Notes: generated by a model not told the origin, from the sequence alone. A DNA stretch of 64,000 nucleotides from Bog-756 sp963845485 (GCA_963845485.1 CAWJSI010000001.1:124001-188000), one strand, 5' to 3'. Shown: positions 8,775 through 18,295, numbered from the stretch's first letter. Translations and numbers: made by a program.

Positions 8775-11207
8775 CTACTCAGCCCTCAACTCTCCCGCCG
8801 GAAGGTGCGAGAGTGCATCTCGTCCAGCCAACAGGGCTAGGGCATTGGCAACGAGGAGCGTCAGCGGGATGAGGAGTAAGGCGGCCACCGCTGCGAATGG
8901 TGCGATAACCGACAGGGGAACCCGCTCGGCGATGGCACGCCAGCCCAAACGGCCCACCGCCAGTCCAAGAGGGATCCCGACCACCAGACCGAACAAGGCG
9001 ATCGCTGCACCCTGGGAATTGAGCACCATACGAATATTTCCCCGAGTCATACCCAATGCTCGTAGAACAGCGAAGTCATGGCCCCGACGTCGGGCGCAAC
9101 TCAACAAGACCGAGCCCAGGGCCACCACTGCGATCAGTCCGAGGAATCCGGCCAACACCTCGGGAAGCGTGCGGACGTTCTGGAGATTGAGCAACTCATC
9201 TGGTGGGTCAGGTGGTGAGATGTCCTCGGTGAGAGGTCCCAGTTTGGACTGGAGCTGAGTGATAGCGGCCGCCAGATGAAATCTTGGCGCGAAGCGAACT
9301 GCCACCAGCCGCTCGTCACTGAGCGATCCTTTTGCCCCTATCGGTGGCTCAACAGCATCGAACTGAGCCGGTGCCAACCACAGACCCTCGTCGAACTCGG
9401 AATGCACATCGCTGGGGAACAGGGCCTCGCCGACGATTCGCACGTGGGCGTTCGAAGGGCCCACCGGAACGACGTCGCCGATGCCGACGTGGAGATCGTT
9501 GGCTGTAGCGGGACCGATGGCCGCTTCACCCATGCCCTTCGGGGCGCGTCCCGAGGTCAGAGTGAAGCTGATCCCGGTGGTGGACATTCCTGCCATGGGA
9601 CGTGCCGTAAAGACCGGGGCACCGACGTGCCCGACGTTGATCACCGCTCGGTCGATGACCGCAGTGGCCCGCACTTCCTTGGCCTTCTCTATCCGGTCGG
9701 CAAGCTGAATCGAGATATTGCGACCGGTCTGTGCTTGCGGGACGGGCGTCACTCCGGCATCAAAGGTGATTCCCGCCAGCGCCGGATGGTCGAGCGCAGT
9801 GGTGATGCCTTGATCAATGGACAAACTGGCGACGACTCCGGTCACCGCCACCGTTGCAGCCAGTAGGGCCGGGACCACTGGAATACGTCTCCTACCGCGG
9901 CCGGGCTCAAAGGCCATGGTGGTGCCTAACCCGATGGTGATGGGCGCCCACTGGCGGAAGGCACCAGGCGTCCTATGGGCCCGTCGATGGCTCTCCGTCG
10001 ATCCTCGACCGATGAGTATGGATGTTGTCACCACGGCGACCATCGCCACCGCGATTCCGGGTCCGACAACAGTCCAGTCGATGTGATACCCCACGTCGGG
10101 GTCGACACGCCGACCTAGCCCTACCGGAAAATGAGGTGATGCCAGCAGGGAAACCATGAACGCAACCGGCGCGGCGACGAGAGCGGGAAGGAGATGTGCC
10201 AGGCCGGTGGCCAGTCCCAGTTGACCGCGAGACATGCCAAATCCGCGTAGAGGCAGGGCATCGTCGGAGATGATCGAAGCTGATCGTCCGAGCACCTGCG
10301 CCACGAGAATTCCCCCTCCTAGGAGGATGGCCAGGGCGAGGAGCAACAATGCTGTTGTCTCGACGGTCAGCGTGGTAGTCACCCGTCGACTCGTCGCATG
10401 GGAGTCGAGTACCGGTGTGCCTGGGATCAGGTACTGGTTCACGTCGTGCCGCAGTTTCCCCATGTCGGCTTCTCCGTGGCGCAGTTTTACATCGGCATTC
10501 TCGGCCGTCTGTATCTGGCCTCCATACCGGGCCAAGAGACCGGGCGACATCAAGACCTGTCCGTCCGATACAAACGCGAACTCGGGGACCTCGCGCACGA
10601 CCCCCACGATGTGCATCTTGATTTTCAGACCCCGAGGAGGCTCAGTGTCTTCGTCGGATTGCTTCGAAGAGTAGAACTGATACGTAAAGGTGCTTCCAAC
10701 GTGCGGAGCCTGCCCCACGGTCGTACCGTCGGCCGAGGTGACCTGCTTCAGCGAGTTCTCGTCGATCACCACCTCGTCGGCCGCCCGGGGATTGAACATC
10801 CTGCCTTGAGTGACAACCGGTTTATCGACTTTTCCCAGGTACGTGCCGTCCTTGGAACCAAAGAGCAGTGAGCCCGGCTGCCCGTTGTAGTTGCCGAACA
10901 GCAGGTCCCAAATGGCCAAACTGGCCACCTCGGGCCGGGCGGCCAGGCGAGCCCAGTGGGGATGGGCAACACCGACTTGGCTAGGAAATACCACGGCATC
11001 GGACGCATTCGTTTGCACTCGTAGCCGTTCTAGGGCGGTATCCGTACGTCTGGCACCCGCCCAGGCGGAAAGTGCGAATCCAACAGTGAGGCCGATCAAG
11101 ACGCCCAGCAGAACAAGGGACCGCCAGCGTCGCTTGACGTCTCGCCTCGCCCAGAAGGCCGAGGCCCTTGTTCCTCCGTCATCGTCAGCTCGCGGTAGGA
11201 CCGACAA
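8775..11207 (-). CDS. Large FtsX/MacB-type ABC transporter permease
   Basis: An 810-residue membrane protein with the architecture of large FtsX-domain permeases. There is an N-terminal TM helix (RSLVLLGVLIGLTVGFALSAWAGARRT), an extracellular domain, a first FtsX unit (TTALLLLALAILLGGGILVAQVLG...), a second soluble domain after ATVAVTGVVASLSI, and a C-terminal FtsX unit (VLAGFLGLIAVVALGSVLLSCARRRGHDFAVLRALGMTRGNI). The RALGMTRG coupling segment indicates that it works with an ATPase, but none is adjacent. A second permease of the same type lies at 14626 beyond the LuxR regulator. Role likely lipid/peptide export or envelope signalling; substrate unknown. Confidence 0.88.
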   Translation of the reverse strand: MSVLPRADDDGGTRASAFWARRDVKRRWRSLVLLGVLIGLTVGFALSAWAGARRTDTALERLRVQTNASDAVVFPSQVGVAHPHWARLAARPEVASLAIWDLLFGNYNGQPGSLLFGSKDGTYLGKVDKPVVTQGRMFNPRAADEVVIDENSLKQVTSADGTTVGQAPHVGSTFTYQFYSSKQSDEDTEPPRGLKIKMHIVGVVREVPEFAFVSDGQVLMSPGLLARYGGQIQTAENADVKLRHGEADMGKLRHDVNQYLIPGTPVLDSHATSRRVTTTLTVETTALLLLALAILLGGGILVAQVLGRSASIISDDALPLRGFGMSRGQLGLATGLAHLLPALVAAPVAFMVSLLASPHFPVGLGRRVDPDVGYHIDWTVVGPGIAVAMVAVVTTSILIGRGSTESHRRAHRTPGAFRQWAPITIGLGTTMAFEPGRGRRRIPVVPALLAATVAVTGVVASLSIDQGITTALDHPALAGITFDAGVTPVPQAQTGRNISIQLADRIEKAKEVRATAVIDRAVINVGHVGAPVFTARPMAGMSTTGISFTLTSGRAPKGMGEAAIGPATANDLHVGIGDVVPVGPSNAHVRIVGEALFPSDVHSEFDEGLWLAPAQFDAVEPPIGAKGSLSDERLVAVRFAPRFHLAAAITQLQSKLGPLTEDISPPDPPDELLNLQNVRTLPEVLAGFLGLIAVVALGSVLLSCARRRGHDFAVLRALGMTRGNIRMVLNSQGAAIALFGLVVGIPLGLAVGRLGWRAIAERVPLSVIAPFAAVAALLLIPLTLLVANALALLAGRDALSHLPAGELRAE

Positions 11208-11643
11208 ACCTATTCACCCAGTTCTGCCAGCTTCGAGGTGGGCATCCGAAGCCTTGGAGAGGGGAGAAGTGATGTCGCGCCGGGGAAGGTATCCCGTCGG
11301 GATCCGTTTGTTTCGTTCAGTAGCACCGCTTCTCCTCTCATCGCCGACTACGGCAGACTGGATGCTCAACGATGAGTAGCGACCGCCAATACGACGTCGC
11401 AGTGTGCGTCGGCTGATCCGTGTCCAGGCCTCCCGGTCGGGGCGGCTAAGTCGATGGTACGAAGTGCGGCTCGGGGAACTCTCAGTACTGGCTACTGAAT
11501 TCGGGCAGACAGACGGTCACCGTTTCGTCGGTACATGGTCGGCAAGACCCACGTCGGGGGGCTACCTCGGCCCTTAAGATCGCCGACCGGCGATGCCTGG
11601 ACACCCTCGTCGGGCGGCAGGAGTACCGCATTGGCACTATGGC
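11208..11643. other. Intergenic region upstream of permease 1
   Basis: 436 bases without a convincing gene, between the permease start (minus strand) and the end of the LuxR regulator. The only structured signal I see is the 17-bp palindrome at 11482-11498. The promoter of the permease must lie here. Confidence 0.6.
11482..11498. promoter_or_regulatory. TCAGTA-N5-TACTGA site 1
   Basis: TCAGTACTGGCTACTGA has 6-bp perfect arms and a 5-base spacer. It has the same arms and length as the site at 14282-14298 on the other side of the LuxR gene. About 275 bases upstream of the permease start. Probable operator for the intervening regulator (inference). Confidence 0.55.
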
Positions 11644-14250
11644 TTAGTCAGCAGGTCCGACGAGGACCGAGCTCAGTTCGTCCCTTGACGTGAGTCCGAG
11701 CTTGGCAAATACGGCGTAGATGTGGCTCTCCACGGTCCGGACGGAGAGCGAGAGCGTTGCGGCGATCTCGGCATTGGTCGCCCCTTGAGCTGCCAGAAGC
11801 GCAACTTCGCGTTGACGGCGGCTGAGCGGTTCGACCTGATCTGGTGGGGCAGCAGCCCGTATCCTCGCCCCCTCGCAGAGTCCGACGAACTCGTTGGCTC
11901 GCTTGGAGGCCTTGGTGGACCGGGCCTGCAACCCCTCCCGCCTGTAGGCCACCGAGGCCGCCACCCAGAGTTCCGAGGCGATGAGTGCATAGTCGGCTTG
12001 GGCGAATGAGGATGCGGCCAGTTCTAGGTCTGTTCCACGTTGTGAGTCAACGGCCCGGGCGTGGAGCCCCACCGCCTCGCCGAGCGCGCCTTCAACCAGA
12101 TGAGAGGCCTCCTGGGCCCGGCCCGAGGCATTGGCCTCACCCAGGCGCAGCAAGTCCTCGAGGATGACCAGCTCGAAGCAGCGCTGGTTCCGCTCCAATG
12201 CCATGTCCGCCGTAGCCCACAGTTCTGCGATTGCATCCGTCAATCGGCCCTCCTGGGCATCAACCCAGGCCAGGGCCCTTCGTTCATCGACGAAAACAGC
12301 CAAACGGTCGTTGTTTCGTACGGAGAGGGCCTCACTCCGCGCTGCCGCAGCGGCTGCCGAGTGACCGAGAAGTGCTTCGGCTTCGGCCAGCAGGGCCAGG
12401 CCCCATGATCCGTAGATCGGGTCGTCCCGCATGGCAAGTGTCGCTTCCCGCAAGGAACGGACAGCACTCGCTGCTTTGCCTCCGAATAGAAGGAACCGGG
12501 CACGATAACTATTGGAAAGCGCCCGCTGTTCGGGGGTGTAACTCGCCGAGGAGGACTGGGCGAAGTCAAGAAGCTGCAATGCCTCCGGTACTCGGCCGGC
12601 GAAGGTCAACGCGGTGCAACGAGTGCTGACGGCCCAGCCGGGGGCGCGGGGAAGCTCATCACGTACACGCAAGGCGCAAGCAATGCCTGCTTCAGTGAGG
12701 GCGAGTGCATCCTCAGTCTTGCCCATCATCACCAGGCTGGATGCGACCGGGGTCAAGGCCCGGACGAACACGCGATCGTCGTCGTCAGACTGCATTGCTG
12801 TCATGCCCAACTCGATCGCTTCCGAGTATCTGCATACGAAAGCGCATAGCGTGGCCCGAATGCACCGGATCAACGATCGAGCCATGAGGCCGACCGCCGA
12901 GTGCTCGATCTCGGTCATGAGTGCGATGGCATCATCGACCTGTTCCAGGCCGAAGCCCATCGCCAACGACAATCCGTCGGCCAAGCGTTCCCGAGCACTG
13001 TCGTCGGGCTCACTCCCAACGAGAGAGGCAAAGAGCTTGGACGCTTCATCAAAACGATGTTGATAAGTGAGCGACCATCCGAGCTCGAGTCGGGCGACGA
13101 AGGTCACTTGTTGTCTGAGCGAGTCACGAGCAAGTTTCTCGGCCAATGCGTGGTCGGATAGCCGGTTCGCCACCTGAGCCGCTTCGGCCAGGACGGTTGG
13201 ATCCACTTGTTCGCCCGAATCTCGCCAGAGCACAGCCAACTTGAGGAGATTCGACGGTGTTTGCGGCACATCCAGGCGCAATAGACCGGCGAGTTGTTGG
13301 TTGAGCTGACGCCGGAGGAGCGACGGCATCTCTGCACGGAGGACCTCCCCGAACAGGGGATGGCTGAATCGCACGCTTGGCGGCCCTTGCCCTCCGACAG
13401 CGATCAATCCTCGCCGCTCGAGGTCAATCAGCACTTCGTCGGCGGTCACCCGCTCCGCCATGGCCAGCGTGAGTGGCTCTCCGACGGACAGTAACTCCAG
13501 AAACTGGTGTCCGGGGTCTGCCAAGCCGTCGAGCCGGGCGGCGATCGCCTCCTGTAGGCGCGGAGCATGTCCGACTCCACCAGCCCATCGCCACACCCCA
13601 TGAATCTGCCGGAGTTGTCCGGCCTCAATCGCATCAGCGATCAGCTCCCGGGCAAAGAGGACGTTCCCACGGGTCGCTTCCCACATCCGATCCAGGGAGT
13701 CGCTCTCGACTAGGCCATCCAAAGCCTGCTCCACGATCTCGTTGAACTCAGACCTGGATACGGCCTGCAGCTCCAACCTCGGAAGTGCTCCATTTCGGCA
13801 CAGTCTTACCAGCGCGTCCGGTAGGGGGGATCCGCTGCGGAGCGTCAAGAGGACGGTCGCAAGCCCTCTTGCCACCACATAGTCGATGAAGCCTGCCGAG
13901 AGGCCGTCGAGGAGGTGTATGTCATCTACCGCCAAAACGATGGCCCGACTCTCGGCACGGCCCTTCAACTGCGCCCCGAGAATATTGAGGAGGTCAACTT
14001 GATCGAATTCGTGTAGATCGCTCGGCAGCAGCTGAGCGAACGCCCCGAAGGGGAGCGGCCGCATGGATTCGGAGGCGGCGACCCATTCCTGGTGATAGCC
14101 GTCTGCCGCATTCAATGCCTCGTGGATCAGCCGGGTCTTTCCGACCCCCGCCCGGCCTGCCACCAGGACTCCGGCTCGATCGGGGTTCGCTATGGCGTCG
14201 GCGATAAAGCCCTGTTCTTCAGCTCGCCCGACTATCGGCCACCGGTCCAT
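11644..14250 (-). CDS. LuxR-family ATP-dependent transcriptional regulator (LAL/MalT-like)
   Basis: An 868-residue regulator. An N-terminal AAA/STAND ATPase begins at once (MDRWPIVGRAEEQ), with Walker A AGRAGVGKTRL near residue 30 and Walker B IVLAVDDIHLLD near 110. A long helical, TPR-like middle follows, and a C-terminal LuxR HTH fills about the last 60 residues (LSRRQREVALLAAQGATNAEIAATLSLSVRTVESHIYAVFAKLGL). The open frame extends to 14346, but domain homology starts at the 14250 ATG. The two FtsX permeases on either side and a shared palindrome in both flanking regions suggest that it controls both and itself. Confidence 0.9.
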   Translation of the reverse strand: MDRWPIVGRAEEQGFIADAIANPDRAGVLVAGRAGVGKTRLIHEALNAADGYHQEWVAASESMRPLPFGAFAQLLPSDLHEFDQVDLLNILGAQLKGRAESRAIVLAVDDIHLLDGLSAGFIDYVVARGLATVLLTLRSGSPLPDALVRLCRNGALPRLELQAVSRSEFNEIVEQALDGLVESDSLDRMWEATRGNVLFARELIADAIEAGQLRQIHGVWRWAGGVGHAPRLQEAIAARLDGLADPGHQFLELLSVGEPLTLAMAERVTADEVLIDLERRGLIAVGGQGPPSVRFSHPLFGEVLRAEMPSLLRRQLNQQLAGLLRLDVPQTPSNLLKLAVLWRDSGEQVDPTVLAEAAQVANRLSDHALAEKLARDSLRQQVTFVARLELGWSLTYQHRFDEASKLFASLVGSEPDDSARERLADGLSLAMGFGLEQVDDAIALMTEIEHSAVGLMARSLIRCIRATLCAFVCRYSEAIELGMTAMQSDDDDRVFVRALTPVASSLVMMGKTEDALALTEAGIACALRVRDELPRAPGWAVSTRCTALTFAGRVPEALQLLDFAQSSSASYTPEQRALSNSYRARFLLFGGKAASAVRSLREATLAMRDDPIYGSWGLALLAEAEALLGHSAAAAAARSEALSVRNNDRLAVFVDERRALAWVDAQEGRLTDAIAELWATADMALERNQRCFELVILEDLLRLGEANASGRAQEASHLVEGALGEAVGLHARAVDSQRGTDLELAASSFAQADYALIASELWVAASVAYRREGLQARSTKASKRANEFVGLCEGARIRAAAPPDQVEPLSRRQREVALLAAQGATNAEIAATLSLSVRTVESHIYAVFAKLGLTSRDELSSVLVGPAD

Positions 14251-14281
14251 GGACGTAGTTTGACCGATCCGACTACAGATT

Positions 14282-14298
14282 TCAGTACCCAGTACTGA
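14282..14298. promoter_or_regulatory. TCAGTA-N5-TACTGA site 2
   Basis: TCAGTACCCAGTACTGA is a 17-bp palindrome (7-bp arms here) located 32 bases upstream of the LuxR regulator start. It is about 35 bases upstream of the divergent 59-codon gene at 14333, well placed to control both directions. Partner of the site at 11482. Confidence 0.6.
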
Positions 14299-14332
14299 GG
14301 CCCCGCCAGCCGATTTCAGAGACCCTGAAACG

Positions 14333-14512
14333 ATGGATCGTCCCAACCTCGATGACCTACCGAGGGCCTATCGGATCGGACTTCTGTTGCGGGAACTGGG
14401 CGCCGACGACGATCTCATCGGGGACTGTCTGGGAATGGATCCGGGAGGGGTGTCGGCACTCATCGAGATCGGCCTGCGGAAGGCTGAATCCGAGCAGAAA
14501 TGCGAGTCGTGA
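14333..14512 (+). CDS. Small sigma-region-4-like protein (59 aa)
   Basis: ATG 14333 to TGA 14512. The protein is mostly helical with an HTH-like pattern, LPRAYRIGLLLRELGADDDLIGDCLGMDPGGVSALIEIGLRKAE, reminiscent of the C-terminal helix-turn-helix of sigma factors but standing alone. It is divergent from the LuxR regulator, with the 17-bp palindrome between them. It runs into the permease reading frame: the frame that gives the permease opens at 14500 inside this gene, so the two are probably co-transcribed. It could be a small DNA-binding modulator of the permease operon. Function unproven. Confidence 0.65.
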   Translation: MDRPNLDDLPRAYRIGLLLRELGADDDLIGDCLGMDPGGVSALIEIGLRKAESEQKCES

Positions 14513-14625
14513 GTCCGCCGTCGGAGACCCTGTCGTCCGAAGAAACGAACGAAGTCGTCCTGGCCGAAGGTTCCGAAGGGCACCTACTGTCACCTGGGCC
14601 CGAGAAGGTGGGAAGTCATCGTCCG

Positions 14626-17121
14626 ATGACAGTGGCTTGGTACTGGTGGCGGGCTACTTGGCGCACGGCGTGGCGCCCAGCGCTGGTGGTAGTCCTCTTG
14701 ACCGGATTGCTGGGCGCCTTGTCGATGGCTTCGCTGGCCGGGGCCCGTCGGACCGAGTCGGCCTACGGGCGCTACCTGCAGTCGGTCCACTCCAGCGACA
14801 TCTTCGTCAACATTCCCACTCCCAACACATCGCTGATTGCCCGGGTGGAGCACCTGCCCGGCGTGCGCTCGGGTGGGGCATGGGCCGGTTTGGCCGCCAA
14901 TCCCGTGGTGCATGGTCGTGTCGACGACTCGTTCATCACCGACTCGGTTTCGAGCAGCGTCGACAACGAGTACTACAGCCAGGACACCTTGACCGTGGTG
15001 TCCGGCCGGCTGCCTGATGTGACGTCCACCGACGAGATCGCCCTGACCCCGGCCATCGCCCGGCTGTTCGGAGTGGGTGTAGGTGGCATGGTCCGCTATG
15101 AGCTGTATGACGCCGAGACTCAGAAGGCGATCGGCGTCGCGCCGTTCCGAGTCACCGCCGTCGTTGAACCTCAACCGGCGCTCGTCGACCAGTTCGACGA
15201 GGCGGACGGGGCGCTTCTCCCCCCGGCGGCCTCTGTCCGCTTCAAGAAGGAGATCGAGTACTCGTGGGTGGGGATTCGTCTTGACCGGGGAACCGCCGGC
15301 GTGTCGTCGTACCAAGCCTCTCTGACCCGACTGTCGATGCGGGTCGGTCAGGGCTACGGCTTCGAAGTGCGAAGGATGGGTACCGTCCACCGCCAGGTCC
15401 AGAATGCCATCCGCCCCCAGGCGGTGGCGCTCGCCGTCTTCGGTGGACTTGCGGCCTTGGCCCTACTCGTCCTGGTGGGCCAAGCCCTGGCCCAGTGGCT
15501 TCTCGGATCGGTCGTATCGCTCCGTACCCTTCGAGCTTTCGGCCTTACCCGCTCGGCCACGGCGCTGACCGCGGGACTGGGTCCCGCCCTGGCCGTGGGA
15601 GCTGGTGTGGGGCTGGCCATAGCCGGTGCGGTGGCCCTCTCTCCTCTTGCCCCCCTCGAGCCAGTCCGACAGTTCGATCCCGTCCGTGGCGCTCAGTTCG
15701 ATGGCACGGTGCTGTTGGGCGGCGCCGTGGTCATCGGTTTGGTCCTGATGGGCCTGGCGGCCTGGACTGCCTGGCGATCGGTGCAGCCACGCGCGGGGTC
15801 ACGATCACCGTCACCCTCGGGCGTCGCCCATGCCGCCGACGCCGCCGGGCTGCCCCGTGTGGTCGCCCTCGGCATCCGGTTTGCCCTCGAACCGCCGGCG
15901 GGAGGACGCCGATCGGCGGTGCGGGCCAATCAGGTTGGGACCATCATCGCCGTCCTGGCCGTGGTGGCGGCCAGCGTGTTCGGGGCCAGCCTCGATGGGT
16001 TGGTATCCCACCCCGATCGCTATGGATGGAACTGGGACGTCCTCATCCAGAACCAGGCGGGCTACGGCAACTTTTTGGATTCCCCCAATCCCCAGTCGTT
16101 TAACGGTGGTGACGGCGATGTCGACCGATTGGTTGACTCGGAGCACGGGGTGGCGGGATGGTCGACCTTTGGTTTTACCCAGGTCGCCATCGATGGCCTG
16201 ACCGTGCCCGTGCTCGGACTGACCACGCACCGCGGTTCGGTGGAGCCCCCCACGGTCAGCGGACGACCGCTCGCCGCGTCGGCTCGTTACCGCCTCGGAA
16301 CTCGGCCCCGAGACGTCTCCGACGAGATTGAGCTGGGTCCGACGACGATGCGCCAGCTCGGCAAGCATGTGGGCGACACCGTCACGGTGCACGTGCGTCG
16401 AACGACACGACGGTTGGTTGTCGTCGGCATCGTGACGCTGCCTTCGATCGGGGTGGGCTTGACCGATCATGTCTCGTTGGGCACAGGAGCCATGCTCTCC
16501 GAGGCCACCCTCCTCTCGATCGAAGGTCTGCACAATCTGAACACAGCCAGCTATGAGGCCATCAGTGCCCTTCCCTCTACGGTGGCTATCGATCTGGATC
16601 CCGGGATCCGGCCGGCATCGATCGTCCAGCCCATTGTCAAAGCTGAACCAGGGGCACCACCCGGCGGGGTGTACCGGGTGCCTCGAGTACTGGGCGCGTC
16701 GATCGTCAATGCCGGCCAGATGAGTGGGCAGCCGCTGGCCATGGCGCTGGCGTTGGGGCTGGCCGCCCTGATATCGCTGACCGTGGCTGTGGTGTCGAGT
16801 GCCCGGCGACGTCGGCGGGAGATGGCCGTCCTCCAGACCCTCGGCCTGACGCGTCGCCAACTGCGGAGCATCATCGCCTGGCAGAGTCTCACGCTGCTGA
16901 CGATCGCTGTCGTCATCGGACTACCTCTGGGTGTCGTCGCCGGGCGCTGGACGTGGACCGGCTTTGCCATGTCGCTCGGTGTCGCACCGATCACCGTGGT
17001 CCCCGTGGGCTCTCTGATCGCAGGGCTGACATTGCTGGTGGCTGTGGGAACCCTCCTCACGTCGTTCTCGAGGTTCATCTTCTCGCGAACATCGACGGCA
17101 TCCTCCATGCGCACGGAATGA
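14626..17121 (+). CDS. Large FtsX/MacB-type ABC transporter permease
   Basis: About 831 residues from ATG 14626 (MTVAWYWWRATWRTAW, then TM PALVVVLLTGLLGALSMASLAGARRT). The frame is open from ATG 14500, which would add 42 hydrophilic residues. It has the same layout as the 8775-11207 protein: an N-terminal TM, a periplasmic-type domain, an FtsX unit (AVFGGLAALALLVLVGQALAQ...LRAFGLTRSATALT), a second TM near VGTIIAVLAVVAASVFGASL, and a C-terminal FtsX unit (ALGLAALISLTVAVVSSARRRRREMAVLQTLGLTRRQL). No ATPase gene is adjacent. It is co-oriented with the 59-aa gene and probably controlled by the neighbouring LuxR protein. Confidence 0.88.
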   Translation: MTVAWYWWRATWRTAWRPALVVVLLTGLLGALSMASLAGARRTESAYGRYLQSVHSSDIFVNIPTPNTSLIARVEHLPGVRSGGAWAGLAANPVVHGRVDDSFITDSVSSSVDNEYYSQDTLTVVSGRLPDVTSTDEIALTPAIARLFGVGVGGMVRYELYDAETQKAIGVAPFRVTAVVEPQPALVDQFDEADGALLPPAASVRFKKEIEYSWVGIRLDRGTAGVSSYQASLTRLSMRVGQGYGFEVRRMGTVHRQVQNAIRPQAVALAVFGGLAALALLVLVGQALAQWLLGSVVSLRTLRAFGLTRSATALTAGLGPALAVGAGVGLAIAGAVALSPLAPLEPVRQFDPVRGAQFDGTVLLGGAVVIGLVLMGLAAWTAWRSVQPRAGSRSPSPSGVAHAADAAGLPRVVALGIRFALEPPAGGRRSAVRANQVGTIIAVLAVVAASVFGASLDGLVSHPDRYGWNWDVLIQNQAGYGNFLDSPNPQSFNGGDGDVDRLVDSEHGVAGWSTFGFTQVAIDGLTVPVLGLTTHRGSVEPPTVSGRPLAASARYRLGTRPRDVSDEIELGPTTMRQLGKHVGDTVTVHVRRTTRRLVVVGIVTLPSIGVGLTDHVSLGTGAMLSEATLLSIEGLHNLNTASYEAISALPSTVAIDLDPGIRPASIVQPIVKAEPGAPPGGVYRVPRVLGASIVNAGQMSGQPLAMALALGLAALISLTVAVVSSARRRRREMAVLQTLGLTRRQLRSIIAWQSLTLLTIAVVIGLPLGVVAGRWTWTGFAMSLGVAPITVVPVGSLIAGLTLLVAVGTLLTSFSRFIFSRTSTASSMRTE

Positions 17122-17145
17122 CCCAGAACTTGTTTTGATCGTCGC

Positions 17146-17928
17146 TCAAGGCCGCTGGGTGGAGTTACGGACCTGACCCAAACGCGGCTGTTCGCCACGG
17201 ATCCTGGTCAGAGCCGCATCTACGACTTCAGCCATGTTCAACGCGCTCGGCATCGCAGGAGCCGAAGCCGCAGGTGGTGGACAGGCGCCACCGCCGTAGG
17301 TACTGCAAGTGTTGCTGGCGTGCCATTGCAAAGAGACGATGAAGCGGCCTTGGGCCACCGTAACGGTGGCATTCCGTATCGAGCCGTTTGATCGGCTCAG
17401 GCCAAAGGCGTAGGTCTCCGCGGTAACTCCGGGACGGGACGTGGGCAGGGCCACCTGCGGGCCGCCGTAGCAGGAGACGAGATCGGACTCGACCTGGTGA
17501 GCAAGCTGCGAGGCAACCTCGGAGGATTCGACCTCACCGATGACCTCCTGCCCACCCCATCCACCAAGGCTCGCGGGAACAACGAGCGATTCGTAGACGG
17601 CAGGTGACGAGCTCGGCACAGACGCGATGATCGTCGGGCCCTTCGCCACCTGTGGAACTCCAAACTCGTAACCCTGTGGGCTGCCGTCCTGAGTGAGCAG
17701 AAGTGATCGGTTGTCGACATCTGGATGGAGATCTGAACTGCTCGCAATTCCGCCACACGGCTCGATCGAAAGGAGCGTCGTCGTCGTCGTGGAAAGCCCA
17801 GTCGTTGACGGAAACACTGCAGGGGCAGTCGATCTCGCTGGGGGTGCCGACGTTGGAGGTCCGCTGCAACCAACTGTGGCTACCGCAAGCACCACCGCAA
17901 GGGAAGAGCACCCCACCAGAGCTCGCAC
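17146..17928 (-). CDS. Putative secreted lipoprotein, function unknown
   Basis: Protein of about 260 residues from GTG 17928, giving a signal (VRALVGCSSLAVVLAVATVGC) with lipobox ATVGC. A Ser/Thr/Pro-rich linker (STAPAVFPSTTGLSTTTTT) follows, then a globular domain containing four Cys. The open frame extends to 18030, but that start would bury the signal peptide. It converges on the permease gene with a 24-base gap. No family recognised. Confidence 0.65.
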   Translation of the reverse strand: MRALVGCSSLAVVLAVATVGCSGPPTSAPPARSTAPAVFPSTTGLSTTTTTLLSIEPCGGIASSSDLHPDVDNRSLLLTQDGSPQGYEFGVPQVAKGPTIIASVPSSSPAVYESLVVPASLGGWGGQEVIGEVESSEVASQLAHQVESDLVSCYGGPQVALPTSRPGVTAETYAFGLSRSNGSIRNATVTVAQGRFIVSLQWHASNTCSTYGGGACPPPAASAPAMPSALNMAEVVDAALTRIRGEQPRLGQVRNSTQRP

Positions 17929-18010
17929 GACATCACGGTAGCCCTGGTCACGGCATTCTGGGGGCGCGCCGGCGAGCTGATCGACCAAGACCGATAGATG
18001 CCGGATTCGA

Positions 18011-18070
18011 ACAGAATCGAGATCCGGCATCCCATGCTCGTCGCTGATCCTCCCAGGCTGGGAGCTTGAA
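18011..18070 (-). pseudogene. C-terminal remnant of a flavodoxin-like NADPH:FMN reductase
   Basis: On the minus strand about 20 codons read FKLPAWEDQRRAWDAGSRF. This matches the C-terminal tail of the intact flavodoxin-like protein at 37502-38236 (GGFPAYGNQRREWDAGSRF), and identity is also visible at DNA level (CCGGCATCCCAT and CGTCGCTGAT in both). Nothing upstream matches the rest of that protein. This looks like the tail of a deleted paralogue. Confidence 0.6.
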
Positions 18071-18295
18071 GTAATCCAGGCAGGCTCTCGACTTCGAATG
18101 CAAAGTACCGCCGAGGAGGCTTGTTCCCTCTTGCGTTACTTGGTGGTGTTTTGGGTCGGTGGGTCGGGGATCGGGGACAATCGGCTCCCGGCCCACCTTC
18201 CCACGACCTGTGAGTACCCGCCGGCGATGCCACCTCGAGCAGGGACAACAAGATGAGGGTGCCCTTGGCTCCCGCTGGGGTGCCGTTCTACGTTT

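Noticed and set aside
15811..16860. 349-codon minus-strand open frame inside the second permease
   Set aside because: Low-complexity, His/Arg/Gly-rich shadow of the FtsX permease frame.
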